Positions 25,748-36,720 of a stretch of 64,000 nt of DNA are shown here, piece after piece. Position 1 is the stretch's first letter. Each line of letters starts with the position of its first letter. Made by a program: the position numbers and the translations under genes. Source of the DNA: Tritonibacter mobilis (GTDB lineage Bacteria; Pseudomonadota; Alphaproteobacteria; Rhodobacterales; Rhodobacteraceae); contig NZ_LNWY01000012.1 of assembly GCF_001681715.1 (NCBI RefSeq), forward strand, positions 336,439-400,438, given 5' to 3'. The notes under the pieces were generated by a model, which did no database searches, was not told the DNA's origin, and saw only the letters and a program-made list of their open reading frames with translations.

Positions 25748-27394
25748 ATGACCATTCAGCCCGCTGCCCCGCACCGTGACCTCGATACAGCGACCTCCGG
25801 GTCGGACCCGTCAGAGGCCGCGCGATCTGATGCACCGGCAGAGGATTGGGGCCCCTATGGCCGTCCTCTGTTTAATGACCCGGATGCCCGCGCGCTGAGC
25901 CGGGTGGGCGTGGTCGATGTGGGGTCGAACTCTGTGCGGCTGGTGGTGTTTGATGGCGCAGCGCGCAGCCCTGCCTATTTCTACAACGAGAAAATCATGT
26001 GTGGCCTTGGCGCGGGTCTGTCCGACACCGGCAAGCTCAACCCCAAGGGCCGCGCCCGCGCGCTGGAAGCGCTCAAGCGGTTTCAGATGCTGGCAAAGGG
26101 CCTGCTCAAGGACCCGCTTACTGTGGTGGCGACGGCGGCGGTGCGCGACGCCAGCGATGGGCCGGAGTTCTGCGCCGAGGTTGAGGCCGCGACGGGTCTG
26201 CGCATCCGCGTCATCACCGGCGAAGAAGAGGCGCGGCTGTCGGCACAGGGCGTGCTCTTGGGCTGGCCCGGTGCCTATGGGCTGATCTGCGATATTGGCG
26301 GCTCCTCCATGGAGTTGGCGGAAATCCACGACGGTGAGGTCGGCAAATGCGTGACCTCGAACCTCGGGCCGCTGAAGCTCAAGGACATCAAAGGCGGTCG
26401 CCGGGGCCGCAAGGCGCATATCGACGAGGTGATGGCCTCGCTGCGTGACCAGCTTGGCGATCAGCGGGATCGTCTGTTCCTTGTGGGCGGCAGCTGGCGG
26501 GCGATTGCGCGGCTGGATATGCTGCGGCGCAACTACCCGCTGACGGTGCAGCACGAATATCGCATGACCGCAAAGGACGTGCGCGAGACGATCAAATTCA
26601 TTGAGAAGGGCGATCTGGAAAAGCTGCGCTCCGAGTGCGGCGTGTCCTCGGCGCGGATGGCATTGGTGCCTTATGCGATTGATGTGCTCTCGCGCCTTAT
26701 CAAGACCTTTCGGCCCAAGGATATCGCGATTTCCAGCTATGGGATTCGCGAGGGGCTCTTGTATGAACAAATGCCCGACCGTCTGCGCCAGCGCGACCCG
26801 CTGATTGAGGCGGCGCGCTTTGCCGAGGCCAAGGACGCGCGGGTTCCGGGCTTTGGCAAGACGCTATACACCTTTGTAAAACCGCTGTTTTCCGGCGCGC
26901 CCTACGCCAAGATGCGCCTTGTTAAGGCGGCCTGTGTGCTGCATGACGTCAGCTGGCGCGCGCACCCGGATTATCGCGCCGAGGTCTGTTTTGACAACGC
27001 CACCCGCGCCAATCTCGGCGGGCTGAAACACTCCGAACGGATCTTTCTTGGGCTGGCGCTGCTGCATCGCTATCGCAACAAACGGCAGGGCACTCATTTC
27101 GAACATCTCTACGATCTGCTGCCGCCGGAAAAACAGAAAGAGGCCGAAATCCTCGGCAAGGCGATGCGCTTTGGCGCGATGCTGATGGTGGGCGAGGATC
27201 AGGACATCGGGAGCCTGCGCTGGCAGCCCCGCAAACGCCTCCTGCATGTGGAATTGCCCGCCGCCAGCACCGCGCTGTTTGGCGAGGTGGCAGAGTCGCG
27301 GCTGATGTCGCTGGTCAACACGCTAAAGGCCGAGGTGCGGGTGACCGTTGCCGGCACGCGCGGCGCGCTGTTGGAAAAGGACGCGCGGGACTAG
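25748..27394 (+). CDS. ppx: Ppx/GppA exopolyphosphatase
   Basis: 548 aa. A 50-residue variable N-terminus, then the ASKHA phosphatase fold: VGVVDVGSNSVRLVVFDG (53-70), VVATAAVRDASDG (about 119-131) and CDIGGSSMELAEI near 184, the two phosphate-binding loops. A C-terminal HD-like helical domain follows (ACVLHDVSWRAHPDYRAE, HSERIFLGLALLHRY, about 398-450). Removes phosphate from polyphosphate ends or hydrolyses pppGpp; the two are not distinguishable by sequence. Large length is usual for Rhodobacterales Ppx. Confidence 0.93.
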   Translation: MTIQPAAPHRDLDTATSGSDPSEAARSDAPAEDWGPYGRPLFNDPDARALSRVGVVDVGSNSVRLVVFDGAARSPAYFYNEKIMCGLGAGLSDTGKLNPKGRARALEALKRFQMLAKGLLKDPLTVVATAAVRDASDGPEFCAEVEAATGLRIRVITGEEEARLSAQGVLLGWPGAYGLICDIGGSSMELAEIHDGEVGKCVTSNLGPLKLKDIKGGRRGRKAHIDEVMASLRDQLGDQRDRLFLVGGSWRAIARLDMLRRNYPLTVQHEYRMTAKDVRETIKFIEKGDLEKLRSECGVSSARMALVPYAIDVLSRLIKTFRPKDIAISSYGIREGLLYEQMPDRLRQRDPLIEAARFAEAKDARVPGFGKTLYTFVKPLFSGAPYAKMRLVKAACVLHDVSWRAHPDYRAEVCFDNATRANLGGLKHSERIFLGLALLHRYRNKRQGTHFEHLYDLLPPEKQKEAEILGKAMRFGAMLMVGEDQDIGSLRWQPRKRLLHVELPAASTALFGEVAESRLMSLVNTLKAEVRVTVAGTRGALLEKDARD

Positions 27395-27397
27395 CGC

Positions 27398-27814
27398 CTA
27401 TCCGTCGCGTCCCGGCTCGTTTGGATTGCTGGCATAAAGGGCGATCTTGTTGCCCTGCGGGTCGCGCAAATAGCCTACGTAAAACCGCGGACCATAGGCC
27501 GCGCGAAAGCCCGGCTGCCCCTCGTCACTGCCGCCCGCGCGCAGCGCTGCGGCGTGGAGGTCGCGGACCTGCGCTTGGTTTTGCGCCTCAAACGCCACCA
27601 TCGCGCCATTGCCCGCCGAGGCAGGCCGCCCGTCAAAGGTGGGTTTCACGTAATAATCAGGCGCGACCGGTGACTGCCCCGTTGCTGTCGGCAAAGCGTA
27701 GCTCAGCCCCTCTGGCCCCTCGGTTAGCGTATAGCCAAGAGCGGGCATAAAGGCGGAATAGAACCTTTTGGCGCGCGGGATGTCATCCGCGCCGACCGTG
27801 ACATATGAGATCAT
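27398..27814 (-). CDS. VOC (glyoxalase/dioxygenase fold) protein
   Basis: 138 aa, a single VOC domain: MISYVTVGADDIPRAKRFYSAFMPALGYT is the typical first beta-alpha unit, RFYVGYLRDPQGNKIALYAS the last. The metal-ligand pattern is degenerate (D or H at strand 1, E replaced late), so activity is uncertain. Three bases separate its stop from the ppx stop; the two genes converge. Function unknown. Confidence 0.8.
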   Translation of the reverse strand: MISYVTVGADDIPRAKRFYSAFMPALGYTLTEGPEGLSYALPTATGQSPVAPDYYVKPTFDGRPASAGNGAMVAFEAQNQAQVRDLHAAALRAGGSDEGQPGFRAAYGPRFYVGYLRDPQGNKIALYASNPNEPGRDG

Positions 27815-27836
27815 GACCTTCTTTCCCTGCGGCAGG

Positions 27837-28235
27837 TCATAGCTCGATGCTGCCGTCCTCAGTCGCTTTTGGCGTGGTCTCGGGCTGTGGGTCCTTGCGG
27901 CGGATGATGATGTCGCCGTTGGGCAGGATTTCCGGCATCTCGTAGACGCTCCAGTCCTCTACCTGATCGGCGATATCCGCCAGCGCAGGCCCCATCTCGG
28001 TGAGGAAGCTGCGCATGGAGGGGCCGATTTCCGCAAAGAGGCGCGCGGCCTCTTCGAGCGTCGGCTCCATTTCGCGGCGCAGCCCCTCAAAGAACAGCTC
28101 CATTCCGCGGTCCATCAGTGTGGGGCCTTCGTCCGTCGGGGCGTCTTCTGCGGCGAGCGGCAGGGCCAACAGGGCCGCAACCCCGGCCCCAAGGGCAAGG
28201 CGGCGAAACATGCGGGGGCGAATATCCTGTGTCAT
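27837..28235 (-). CDS. Exported small helical protein, Rhodobacterales-conserved type
   Basis: 132 aa. Signal peptide FRRLALGAGVAALLALPLAAEDAP (cleavage near residue 29). The mature chain is acidic and helical: MDRGMELFFEGLRREMEPTLEEAARLF, then IADQVEDWSVYEMPEILPNGDIIIRRKDP, and a Thr/Pro tail. I recognise this as a recurrent Rhodobacterales protein, sometimes labelled AAA+ ATPase by propagation, but it has no Walker motif. Periplasmic; function unknown. Upstream of the VOC gene on the same strand (22 bp), probably co-transcribed. Confidence 0.75.
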   Translation of the reverse strand: MTQDIRPRMFRRLALGAGVAALLALPLAAEDAPTDEGPTLMDRGMELFFEGLRREMEPTLEEAARLFAEIGPSMRSFLTEMGPALADIADQVEDWSVYEMPEILPNGDIIIRRKDPQPETTPKATEDGSIEL

Positions 28236-28290
28236 GCCTCAGATTATAGCGCGCTTCTGTAACAGGCATAGGGGGACAAATCTGCGCCGC

Positions 28291-28509
28291 TTACCCCCGC
28301 CACATCGGCTTGGCGATCTCTTGCCGAAGGGCGGCGCGGGTCCAGCCTGCATCCTGCAAGGCGCTGTCGGGCGCGCCGAGCAACTCTCGTGCCAGCATCA
28401 GGCGCAGGCGACGCCGGGCAAGCCAGAGCGCCAGCCCCCGCTGATCCGGGGCGCAACAGTTCGGGCGCAAGGGGCGCACGTGCGGCAGGGTCAGAATATC
28501 GGCGGACAT
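28291..28509 (-). CDS. DUF1127 small protein
   Basis: 72 aa. The C-terminal half matches DUF1127: LARRRLRLMLARELLGAPDSALQDAG, then WTRAALRQEIAKPMWRG, close to the family's LxDRxLxDIGLxRxxIxxEaxKPFW ending. DUF1127 proteins are small, basic, and in Rhodobacter one (CcaF1) affects RNA turnover. Divergent from a LysR gene 95 bp away that may control it. Confidence 0.75.
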   Translation of the reverse strand: MSADILTLPHVRPLRPNCCAPDQRGLALWLARRRLRLMLARELLGAPDSALQDAGWTRAALRQEIAKPMWRG

Positions 28510-28604
28510 GAGAGGTTCCTTTGTTCCAATACCGCCAGATTAGCCCTATATCTATCCCAGAAAAATTGAGTTCTTTTCCCGCCCTTTGGTCTTTTTAGGA
28601 ACAT

Positions 28605-29504
28605 ATGCGACATCTGCCACCCCTCTCCGCCCTGCCCGCATTCGAGGCCACCGCCCGGCTTGGGTCCGTCACCGCTGCGGCCGCCGAACTGGGCCGGACC
28701 CATAGCGCCATCAGCAAACAACTGCGTCATCTGGGCGAGGATCTGGGCGGCGCGCTGTTTGAAAAAGACGGCACCGGATTGCGGCTGACCCAGCGTGGTG
28801 CACAGTTGCAGGCGGAGCTGCGGCCCATGCTGGACCGGCTGGATCATGTGGCGCAGCTTTTGCGACAGCAGCAGGATCAGCGCCGGGTGCGACTGGCGGT
28901 GAGCGCCACCTTTGCCACCCGCTGGCTGACCCCGCGCCTGCCCCGGTTTTATGCGCAGCACCCGGATGTGGAGGTGGATTTGCTGATGTCCGGCCCCCAC
29001 CGGGACATGCGCGACACCTATGATCTGATCCTGAGCTATGATCGTCTGCGCGGCCCTCTGCGGGACACGCGCAGGCCCGAAATCCTTGGCGATACCTCTT
29101 ATGGTCCGGTCTGCGCGCCGGGTTATCCACTGGTGCAATCGCCCGAGGGTTGGCGCGCGGAGCTACGGTTGGTGCACGCTGGCGCGCCGCAATCCTGGGA
29201 CGCGTGGTGCCGTCTGAGCGGCGTGGCCCTGCGCGCCACGCGTGAGAGCGCCTATCCGCACCACATCCTCGCGCTGGAGGCGGCGGCAGCGGGGCTTGGC
29301 GTGGCGGTGGCAGAGCGGCGGCTGGTGGCGGATGATCTGGCCTCGGGGCGGCTGATTGCGCCGCTGGGGTTTGTGCACGTGTCCAATGGCTTGCAGGCGA
29401 TCGTCACCCCGGCGGGTGAGACCAGCGGCCAGCACAAACATGCGGTGCGCGCGGTGCTGGACTGGCTGCGCGCCAGCGTCGCCGAAGAAAACGCGCAGGA
29501 TTAG
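28605..29504 (+). CDS. LysR-type regulator, GcvA-like
   Basis: 299 aa. HTH at about 4-64: LPPLSALPAFEATARLGSVTAAAAELGRTHSAISKQLRHLGEDLG. Effector domain about 92-290 with RVRLAVSATFATRWLTPRLPRF, the GcvA/AmpR-group pattern. It is divergent from the DUF1127 gene and overlaps the stop of the endonuclease-fold gene by 4 bp at its 3' end. Likely targets are itself and the DUF1127 gene; ligand unknown. Confidence 0.85.
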   Translation: MRHLPPLSALPAFEATARLGSVTAAAAELGRTHSAISKQLRHLGEDLGGALFEKDGTGLRLTQRGAQLQAELRPMLDRLDHVAQLLRQQQDQRRVRLAVSATFATRWLTPRLPRFYAQHPDVEVDLLMSGPHRDMRDTYDLILSYDRLRGPLRDTRRPEILGDTSYGPVCAPGYPLVQSPEGWRAELRLVHAGAPQSWDAWCRLSGVALRATRESAYPHHILALEAAAAGLGVAVAERRLVADDLASGRLIAPLGFVHVSNGLQAIVTPAGETSGQHKHAVRAVLDWLRASVAEENAQD

Positions 29505-30502
29505 GCGGAGGCAAACTCCAGATCCAGCGTGACCGGGAAATGGTCCGACGCCATCAGGAGCGCCTGACAGAGCGTGGGCGTGCCATAGCAGGCGGCATCC
29601 TCAAACGGGTGCCAGATGCGCCATTTCGGCTGATGCGCCTGCAAGGGCGGCGAGATCATGATATAGTCCAGCAACGCCTGAAAATACCGCCCTTCCAGGT
29701 GGTTATAGAACCGCGCCGAGGTCGGCAGCCCCTGTTGATTGGGCCGAAGCAAATGGCGCGCGTGGGGGTCAAACAGCTCTGCCCCCATGATGATTTCCAC
29801 CGAAGAGCGGCCAAAAAGCGCCTCGTAGACATCAAGGCCGGGGCCGTCATTCAAATCCCCCATCACCACCAGCGGATCGCCCGCCTCCAGATGGTCCTCC
29901 ACCCGCCCCCTGAGCCAGACCGCCTGCGCCAGCTGCTTGCGGCGGTTGGCAATGGAGATCGCGCGGGCTTCTTCCGGGGTGCGCGCGCCATGGGGGGCCT
30001 TGGATTTCAGATGCGCGCCGATCAGGCGAAAGGACATGCCATCCCCCGGGGTCACCATAAGCTCCATCGGGGGTTTGGAAAACCGCACCATATCGGCCTT
30101 GGCATCCACGTCGAGGTCAATTTCAAACATCGCATCAAACCGGGGCGCACGGGGCGATGAGATGGGCGCATGTTCCGCCTGCATCACATTGGAATCAAAC
30201 AGGAATGCGATCTCCTGACGGGTGTCATTGGCAAAGCCCATCACCACGTCCCTTGTGCGCAGATCGGCCCATTCGGCAAACCGCGTGAGCGCGCGCACGG
30301 TGCTTTGACGTTTGCCGGTGTTGGGGCCCTCAATGATGGTGATGCCATCGGCGTCGATGGCGCGCAGCACATCGGCAATGGCCTCGGCCTGCGCGCGGCG
30401 GCTGACCTCGTGACGGGCGGAGGGGGCCTCATCCAGACGCAAGTGATCGCTCTCGTCAAAGAGCGCCTCGAACCATTCGATATTATACGTGCTCAGGCGC
30501 AT
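29501..30502 (-). CDS. Endonuclease/exonuclease/phosphatase-fold hydrolase
   Basis: 333 aa from MRLSTYNIEWFEALF. EEP-fold markers: TYNIEWFEAL (strand 1 with N and E metal ligands), TIIEGPNT near residue 57, LIGAHLKSK about 161, VVMGDLNDGPG about 213 with D-x-N, and MASDHFPVTLDLEF at the end (D-H catalytic pair). Mg-dependent phosphodiesterase or DNase activity is expected; the substrate is unknown, no signal peptide. Its start lies inside the end of the TerB-DnaJ gene (20-bp overlap), so coupling is likely. Confidence 0.85.
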   Translation of the reverse strand: MRLSTYNIEWFEALFDESDHLRLDEAPSARHEVSRRAQAEAIADVLRAIDADGITIIEGPNTGKRQSTVRALTRFAEWADLRTRDVVMGFANDTRQEIAFLFDSNVMQAEHAPISSPRAPRFDAMFEIDLDVDAKADMVRFSKPPMELMVTPGDGMSFRLIGAHLKSKAPHGARTPEEARAISIANRRKQLAQAVWLRGRVEDHLEAGDPLVVMGDLNDGPGLDVYEALFGRSSVEIIMGAELFDPHARHLLRPNQQGLPTSARFYNHLEGRYFQALLDYIMISPPLQAHQPKWRIWHPFEDAACYGTPTLCQALLMASDHFPVTLDLEFASA

Positions 30503-31190
30503 GATCGCGGGCTTGCGCCTTGCCACCGAGGTCTTCCCACGCGCGGTTGATGTCGATCATGCGCTTTTCGGCCAGCCGGATCGCCTCTTGCGGGACGCCG
30601 CGCGCGATCATCGCGTCGGGGTGGTTGTCGCGCACCAGCCGACGCCAGATGCGGCGAATGTCTTCCATCGGGGTGCCGGGGGCCACGCCCAGCACCTCAT
30701 GCGGGTCTTTGGGGGCATCTTCGACAAAGCGCGCCCGAAGCGAGCGGAACTGTGCTTCGGACTGGCCAAAGATGCGGCTCACCTCCTCAAGGAACACGTC
30801 CTCATTGGGGTGGTAGAACCCGTCGGCAATGGCGATGTGAAACAGCCCCTCCATCAGGTCGCAAAGCGTTTCGGGATCATCCGAGAACATCGCCCGGATG
30901 CGGCGGGCATAATCGTCGTAGCCTGCGATATCCTGCCGGGCGAGGTTGAAGACCCGCGCGGCCTGCGCCTCATCTTCGGCAGCGATCTGGAACACCTCGC
31001 GAAAGGCGGCGACCTCATCGCGGGTCACCTGCCCGTCGGCCTTGGCCATCTTGGCCCCCAGCGCGATCACCGCGATGGTGAAGCCCACGGAGCGTTCCGG
31101 CGGCGTGCGCAGGCGGTCGAACACCTCGGCCAGGCTTTCGCCCTGCGTCAGCGCCGCAAGCGCCTCGGTTATGCGGGTCCAGAGTGACAT
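30483..31190 (-). CDS. TerB-J-domain co-chaperone (DjlA-like, soluble)
   Basis: 235 aa. TerB-like helical domain about 25-150 (IAVIALGAKMAKADGQVTRDEVAAF and LFHIAIADGFYHPNEDVFLEEV), then a J domain about 162-230 (DPHEVLGVAPGTPMEDIRRIWRRLVRDNHPDAM) with the HPD tripeptide intact. Like DjlA but without its TM segment. Expected to recruit DnaK to an unknown client. Upstream of the EEP-fold gene with overlap. Confidence 0.9.
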   Translation of the reverse strand: MSLWTRITEALAALTQGESLAEVFDRLRTPPERSVGFTIAVIALGAKMAKADGQVTRDEVAAFREVFQIAAEDEAQAARVFNLARQDIAGYDDYARRIRAMFSDDPETLCDLMEGLFHIAIADGFYHPNEDVFLEEVSRIFGQSEAQFRSLRARFVEDAPKDPHEVLGVAPGTPMEDIRRIWRRLVRDNHPDAMIARGVPQEAIRLAEKRMIDINRAWEDLGGKAQARDHAPEHV

Positions 31191-31199
31191 AAGGCCAGT

Positions 31200-31745
31200 T
31201 TAGCCGGGATTGACCGCGCTGTCAGGCGGGGCAGTGCCGTCCTCACGCAGAATTTTCTGCATCAGCACAAGATCGAGCCACTGATCCCATTTGCGCCCCA
31301 CCTGCGGCAGGCGTCCCACCTCTGTGTAGCCACAGGCGGCGTGGAACTGTTGGGCTGCAGGATTGGCGCTGCTGATGGCGGCGACCATGACGTGGATGCC
31401 GCCTTCAATAGCTCGGTTTTCCAGTTCAGTCAGGAGCTTACGGCCTGCCCCTCGTCCACGGGCGGCCTCTGAGAGGTAGATCGACAGCTCTGCCGTATGG
31501 CGATAGCCCTCGCTGCTGCGAAAGCCCGTGTAGGTGGCGTAGCCAAGGAAGTCCCCATCCCTATCTTCGGCCACCAGAATGGGCGGATCACCATAGAGGA
31601 TATCATCCTGCCAGTCGCTGAGCGCGCGCGCCTCGGTTGCGAAGGTCATAAGCGTGGTGTCAACGATGTGGCGCTGCAGATGCGTGATCGCCTCGGTATC
31701 GCGGTCGCGGGCGGGTCTGATCCGCGTCGTCTGTGCGGCGGTCAT
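31200..31745 (-). CDS. GNAT acetyltransferase, phosphinothricin/methionine-sulfoximine type
   Basis: 181 aa. RIRPARDRDTEAITHLQRHIVDTT start, acetyl-CoA loop AARGRGAGRKLLTELENRA (about 95-113), and the Pat-type ending CGYTEVGRLPQVGRKWDQWLDLVLMQ. These enzymes N-acetylate phosphinothricin-like or methionine sulfone/sulfoximine amino acids. Start overlaps the stop of the upstream VOC gene by 4 bp (ATGA type), indicating a two-gene operon. Confidence 0.88.
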   Translation of the reverse strand: MTAAQTTRIRPARDRDTEAITHLQRHIVDTTLMTFATEARALSDWQDDILYGDPPILVAEDRDGDFLGYATYTGFRSSEGYRHTAELSIYLSEAARGRGAGRKLLTELENRAIEGGIHVMVAAISSANPAAQQFHAACGYTEVGRLPQVGRKWDQWLDLVLMQKILREDGTAPPDSAVNPG

Positions 31746-32344
31746 GACAGATGGCGCAGCCCGTGCGGCGTGTAGATTTCCGCCCGCAGCGCGGCGGGAC
31801 CGGGTTCAAACACCACCCTTGCATCATCAAGCGGCAGCAGCTCTGCCAGAGCCTGCGCCTCCGGGTGGGAGACCACCAGACGACGCAGGCTACAGCCCTG
31901 TTGCGTCAGGCGCGGTGCAGGGTGCGGCCCCTGCCACTGGATCAGCGCGGGAAAAATGTTGTCATAGGGCAGGATGCCGCTTTTGGGCACCGCCATCTGC
32001 CAGCTGAGATCCCCACGGGTGAGCGAGACCGGCGCGCCCGCATCCACCGGCAGCGCGGCCAGCGTGCCGTCCAGATCGGAGCTGCGGCAGATCCAGTTGG
32101 CGATCCGGGCCGCACCGTCGAACCGGTCCAGATCAAACCAGCGCGGTTGACGCTCCGGGGTGGCCTCCGGGTCGATGGCGATGGCCTCCAGATAAAGCCC
32201 GTCTGCCAGCCCCAGGAGACGGTTGTGGGTGCCAAAGACCGCATGTTCCCCGCCCGGCTGCAGGGGCACGCCAAGCGCCTCCTCGACATGGGCGGTGGCC
32301 TCGGCCAACGTGTTGGCGGCAATGGCGAAATGGTCGAGTTCCAT
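31742..32344 (-). CDS. Glyoxalase-like VOC protein
   Basis: 200 aa from MELDHFAIAANTLAEATAHVEEALGVPLQPGGEH, the typical opening of glyoxalase-like domain PF13468 proteins (GTHNRLLGLADGLYLEAIAID follows). A longer in-frame extension lacks a ribosome site and is not conserved in character. Enzymatic role unknown. Coupled to the GNAT gene by a 4-bp overlap; divergent from another VOC gene. Confidence 0.82.
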   Translation of the reverse strand: MELDHFAIAANTLAEATAHVEEALGVPLQPGGEHAVFGTHNRLLGLADGLYLEAIAIDPEATPERQPRWFDLDRFDGAARIANWICRSSDLDGTLAALPVDAGAPVSLTRGDLSWQMAVPKSGILPYDNIFPALIQWQGPHPAPRLTQQGCSLRRLVVSHPEAQALAELLPLDDARVVFEPGPAALRAEIYTPHGLRHLS

Positions 32345-32560
32345 GGTGAGGCCCCTTGGCTGGATCGGAGTGGTCCTGGGCGGCAGCCTAGCAAATCCGG
32401 TGGGGAAGGAAACCCGCATTGCGCGGGTCGCAAAGGCATGGCGGTCTTGTTGTTTTGTGCTTGATCTAAAGTGAGCTTGAGGAATTACCGTCTGAGTCGC
32501 CGCCCCGGTTGTGCTGCTCTGCACCCCATGGGGCGCACCGACGATGACTGGAGTTCACAT

Positions 32561-33049
32561 ATGCACGACCCTATGACGCCCGAAGACTGGGCCGCAAACA
32601 ACATCCTTGGCATCTATGAGACGCATCTGCCGGTGCGGGATCTGGACCGTTCGCTGGCGTTTTATACCGGCCAGCTGGGATTGAAGCTGGCGCATCGTTT
32701 GCCCGCGCGCAATGTCGCCTTTGTCTGGGCCGGACCCAAGGAGGTGGGCATGCTGGGCCTCTGGGGGGCGGGCAGCGCGCCGCTGAGCATGACGATGCAT
32801 TTTGCGTTTCGCGCGACAAAATCCGCCGTGTTGAGCGCCTGCGAGGTATTGCCGAGCCGGGGCATCACGCCGCTTGGCTTTGGTGGGACACCGGTCACAG
32901 AGCCGGTGGTGTTTGGCTGGATGCCTGCAATGTCGATCTATTTCAAGGACCCTGACGGCCATTCCATCGAGATGCTGCATATGCTGGAAGATGAGCCAGA
33001 TGCCGGTTTTGGCGTACGCAGCTACTCCGACTGGCTCAACCGAGCGTAA
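32561..33049 (+). CDS. VOC family protein, fosfomycin-resistance-like fold
   Basis: 162 aa from MHDPMTPEDWAANNIL with GGAG seven bases upstream. VOC units: IYETHLPVRDLDRSLAFYTGQLGLKLAHRL and MSIYFKDPDGHSIEMLHML; H in the first strand and E in the last provide two metal ligands, and H in the middle (TMHFAF) a third, so a metal site is plausible. Similar to glyoxalase/FosA-like proteins; the substrate is not inferable. Followed by the hairpin cluster. Confidence 0.82.
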   Translation: MHDPMTPEDWAANNILGIYETHLPVRDLDRSLAFYTGQLGLKLAHRLPARNVAFVWAGPKEVGMLGLWGAGSAPLSMTMHFAFRATKSAVLSACEVLPSRGITPLGFGGTPVTEPVVFGWMPAMSIYFKDPDGHSIEMLHMLEDEPDAGFGVRSYSDWLNRA

Positions 33050-33084
33050 CCGAGGAGATAACCGGGGCGGCTCCCGCCCGTCCC

Positions 33085-33181
33085 GGTGGCATGTGCCATG
33101 CCACCACGCCCGTTGGGCGTGGCGCGTCGCACCCATTGGGTGCGACGCGCGCAGCCGACCCTCTCGTCGAGGGTCGGCTGC
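33085..33181. repeat. Four consecutive perfect hairpins (REP-like cluster)
   Basis: GGTGGCAT-GTGCC-ATGCCACC (33085-33105); CCACGCCC-GTT-GGGCGTGG (33104-33122); CGCGTCGCACCC-ATT-GGGTGCGACGCG (33123-33149); and a 13-bp stem GCAGCCGACCCTC with TCGTC loop (33151-33181). All stems perfect and almost touching; non-coding, in the convergent gap between a VOC gene and the ABM gene. Confidence 0.9.
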
Positions 33182-33205
33182 CACCGCCAGGATGAGACCC
33201 AGCGC

Positions 33206-33502
33206 CTAATCTTCGGTGATTTCATACGCGCGACGTATGCCCTGCGTTTTTTGACCCCAGAGGGAGGCCCCTGCCCGCAGTTGATGCGCGTCAAACGCCG
33301 CGCGATCCGTAAAACACTCCTCCACCCGCCAGACGGATGGATCATCGGTTTGCGTCACCTCAAAGGACAGGCACCCCGGCTCCGCCCGCGTGAGGCGGAT
33401 GTGCTCCGGCAGATATTGCTCCACCAGGGCCTGCTCCTGCGCCGAGGCGCAGAAGAGATGGCCCGAGAGGTGCAAGCGGCCCTTGGGGGTTGCATCGCTC
33501 AT
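33206..33502 (-). CDS. Antibiotic-biosynthesis-monooxygenase (ABM) fold protein
   Basis: 98 aa ferredoxin-like dimeric alpha+beta barrel: RLHLSGHLFCASAQEQALVEQYLPEHIRLTRAEPGCLSFEV and VWRVEECFTDRAAFDAHQ are typical. Family members are small quinol or flavin-independent monooxygenases or simply ligand-binding proteins. Lies 15 bp after methylmalonyl-CoA mutase on the same strand, so it is probably the last gene of that transcript; a link to propionate use is unproved. Confidence 0.82.
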   Translation of the reverse strand: MSDATPKGRLHLSGHLFCASAQEQALVEQYLPEHIRLTRAEPGCLSFEVTQTDDPSVWRVEECFTDRAAFDAHQLRAGASLWGQKTQGIRRAYEITED

Positions 33503-33517
33503 ATCGCGGCCCTCGCG

Positions 33518-35647
<2,130 letters not shown>

Positions 35648-36720
35648 GCAATCGTCCTCTTGTCAGATCTTCCTGCGCGATTTGGTCAGGCGCAGGTGTG
35701 TTGGTGGTCGTGTCCGATTTATTCGGATCTTCGGCCAGTTCAGCGAGGCCATCGGCCCCGCCGACCAGCCACATCATATCGTCATAGTAACTCTCGCGCA
35801 GGCGCGCGGCCTCAGCCTCGGAAAAGGGCATCCAGCGGCCCTCCCCTTCGGGCAGGAGGTTGGTGATGCGCTTTGGCAGCTCTGCACGCAGTCCCGGCAA
35901 GCGCAGGCTGGCGTTCAGACGGAAGCTGCCGCGCACCCGCGGGCAGTCAACGCCGGTCACCGCCGAAAGCTGTGCTTCGGGCTGCGCTGCAAAAACCTCA
36001 TGTGCGAAGACCCGGATGCGGGCACCGGGCATGGCGCAATAAATGTCCTGAATAACATCACGCCAGCTGCGCGTGGCCTCTGCGATGCGCGACAGTGTCC
36101 GCGCGTTGGGCAGACGCAGGGACTGTTCAAGCCGCACCGCCATGGCGGAGGCCCAGAAGCTCTCCGGGCTGCGGATATTGAGCATCACATCCGTGACAAC
36201 GCCGGAAAAAGCATGATCCAGCCGCGACAGACGTTCGCCCGCGCCGGGATAGAGCGCGCCCAATGCAAAGCACTGTTCCAGCGGTTGCAGCATGGCCGCA
36301 TCAGAGATTACCACAGCGGCAGTGCCTGCGTTATGCAACCCCGCCAGCTGCAAGGAGATCCGCCCGCGCGCGCGTTCAACCGGGTTGCGTCCGGTGACAG
36401 AAATCGCCCCCGGCTGCACCCCGTGCAACAGCCCCTTGCGCGTGCGCTCCGGTCCCATGAACGCAATCCCGTATTGCGACAGGGTTTCGCTTTTGCGGGT
36501 CATATAGTTCTGAAAGCTGCGGGTGGCGCAGCGGTGGGCACCGATATGCAAAATGACTTTCATCGCAGGTTCTCCTTGCGCAGGCTGAGGGCTCTGCAGA
36601 AAACCATGCGCGAAAGGGGTTCCTTCACGCTTAACAGAAGATGATTTTTTTGTGTCCTTGGGGGTTTCAGCGGTCGCTTTTACGCTGGGAACACATATAT
36701 TTGCGCTTAGAGGAGAGCCT

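Noticed and set aside
25530..25751. 73-codon frame between hdaA and ppx with AGGAGG upstream
   Set aside because: The AGGAGG is the end of hdaA; the product is low-complexity Pro/Gln and matches nothing.
33085..33181. Hairpin cluster considered as a plain terminator for the flanking convergent genes
   Set aside because: No T-runs follow any stem and there are four of them; a repeat element explains it better.
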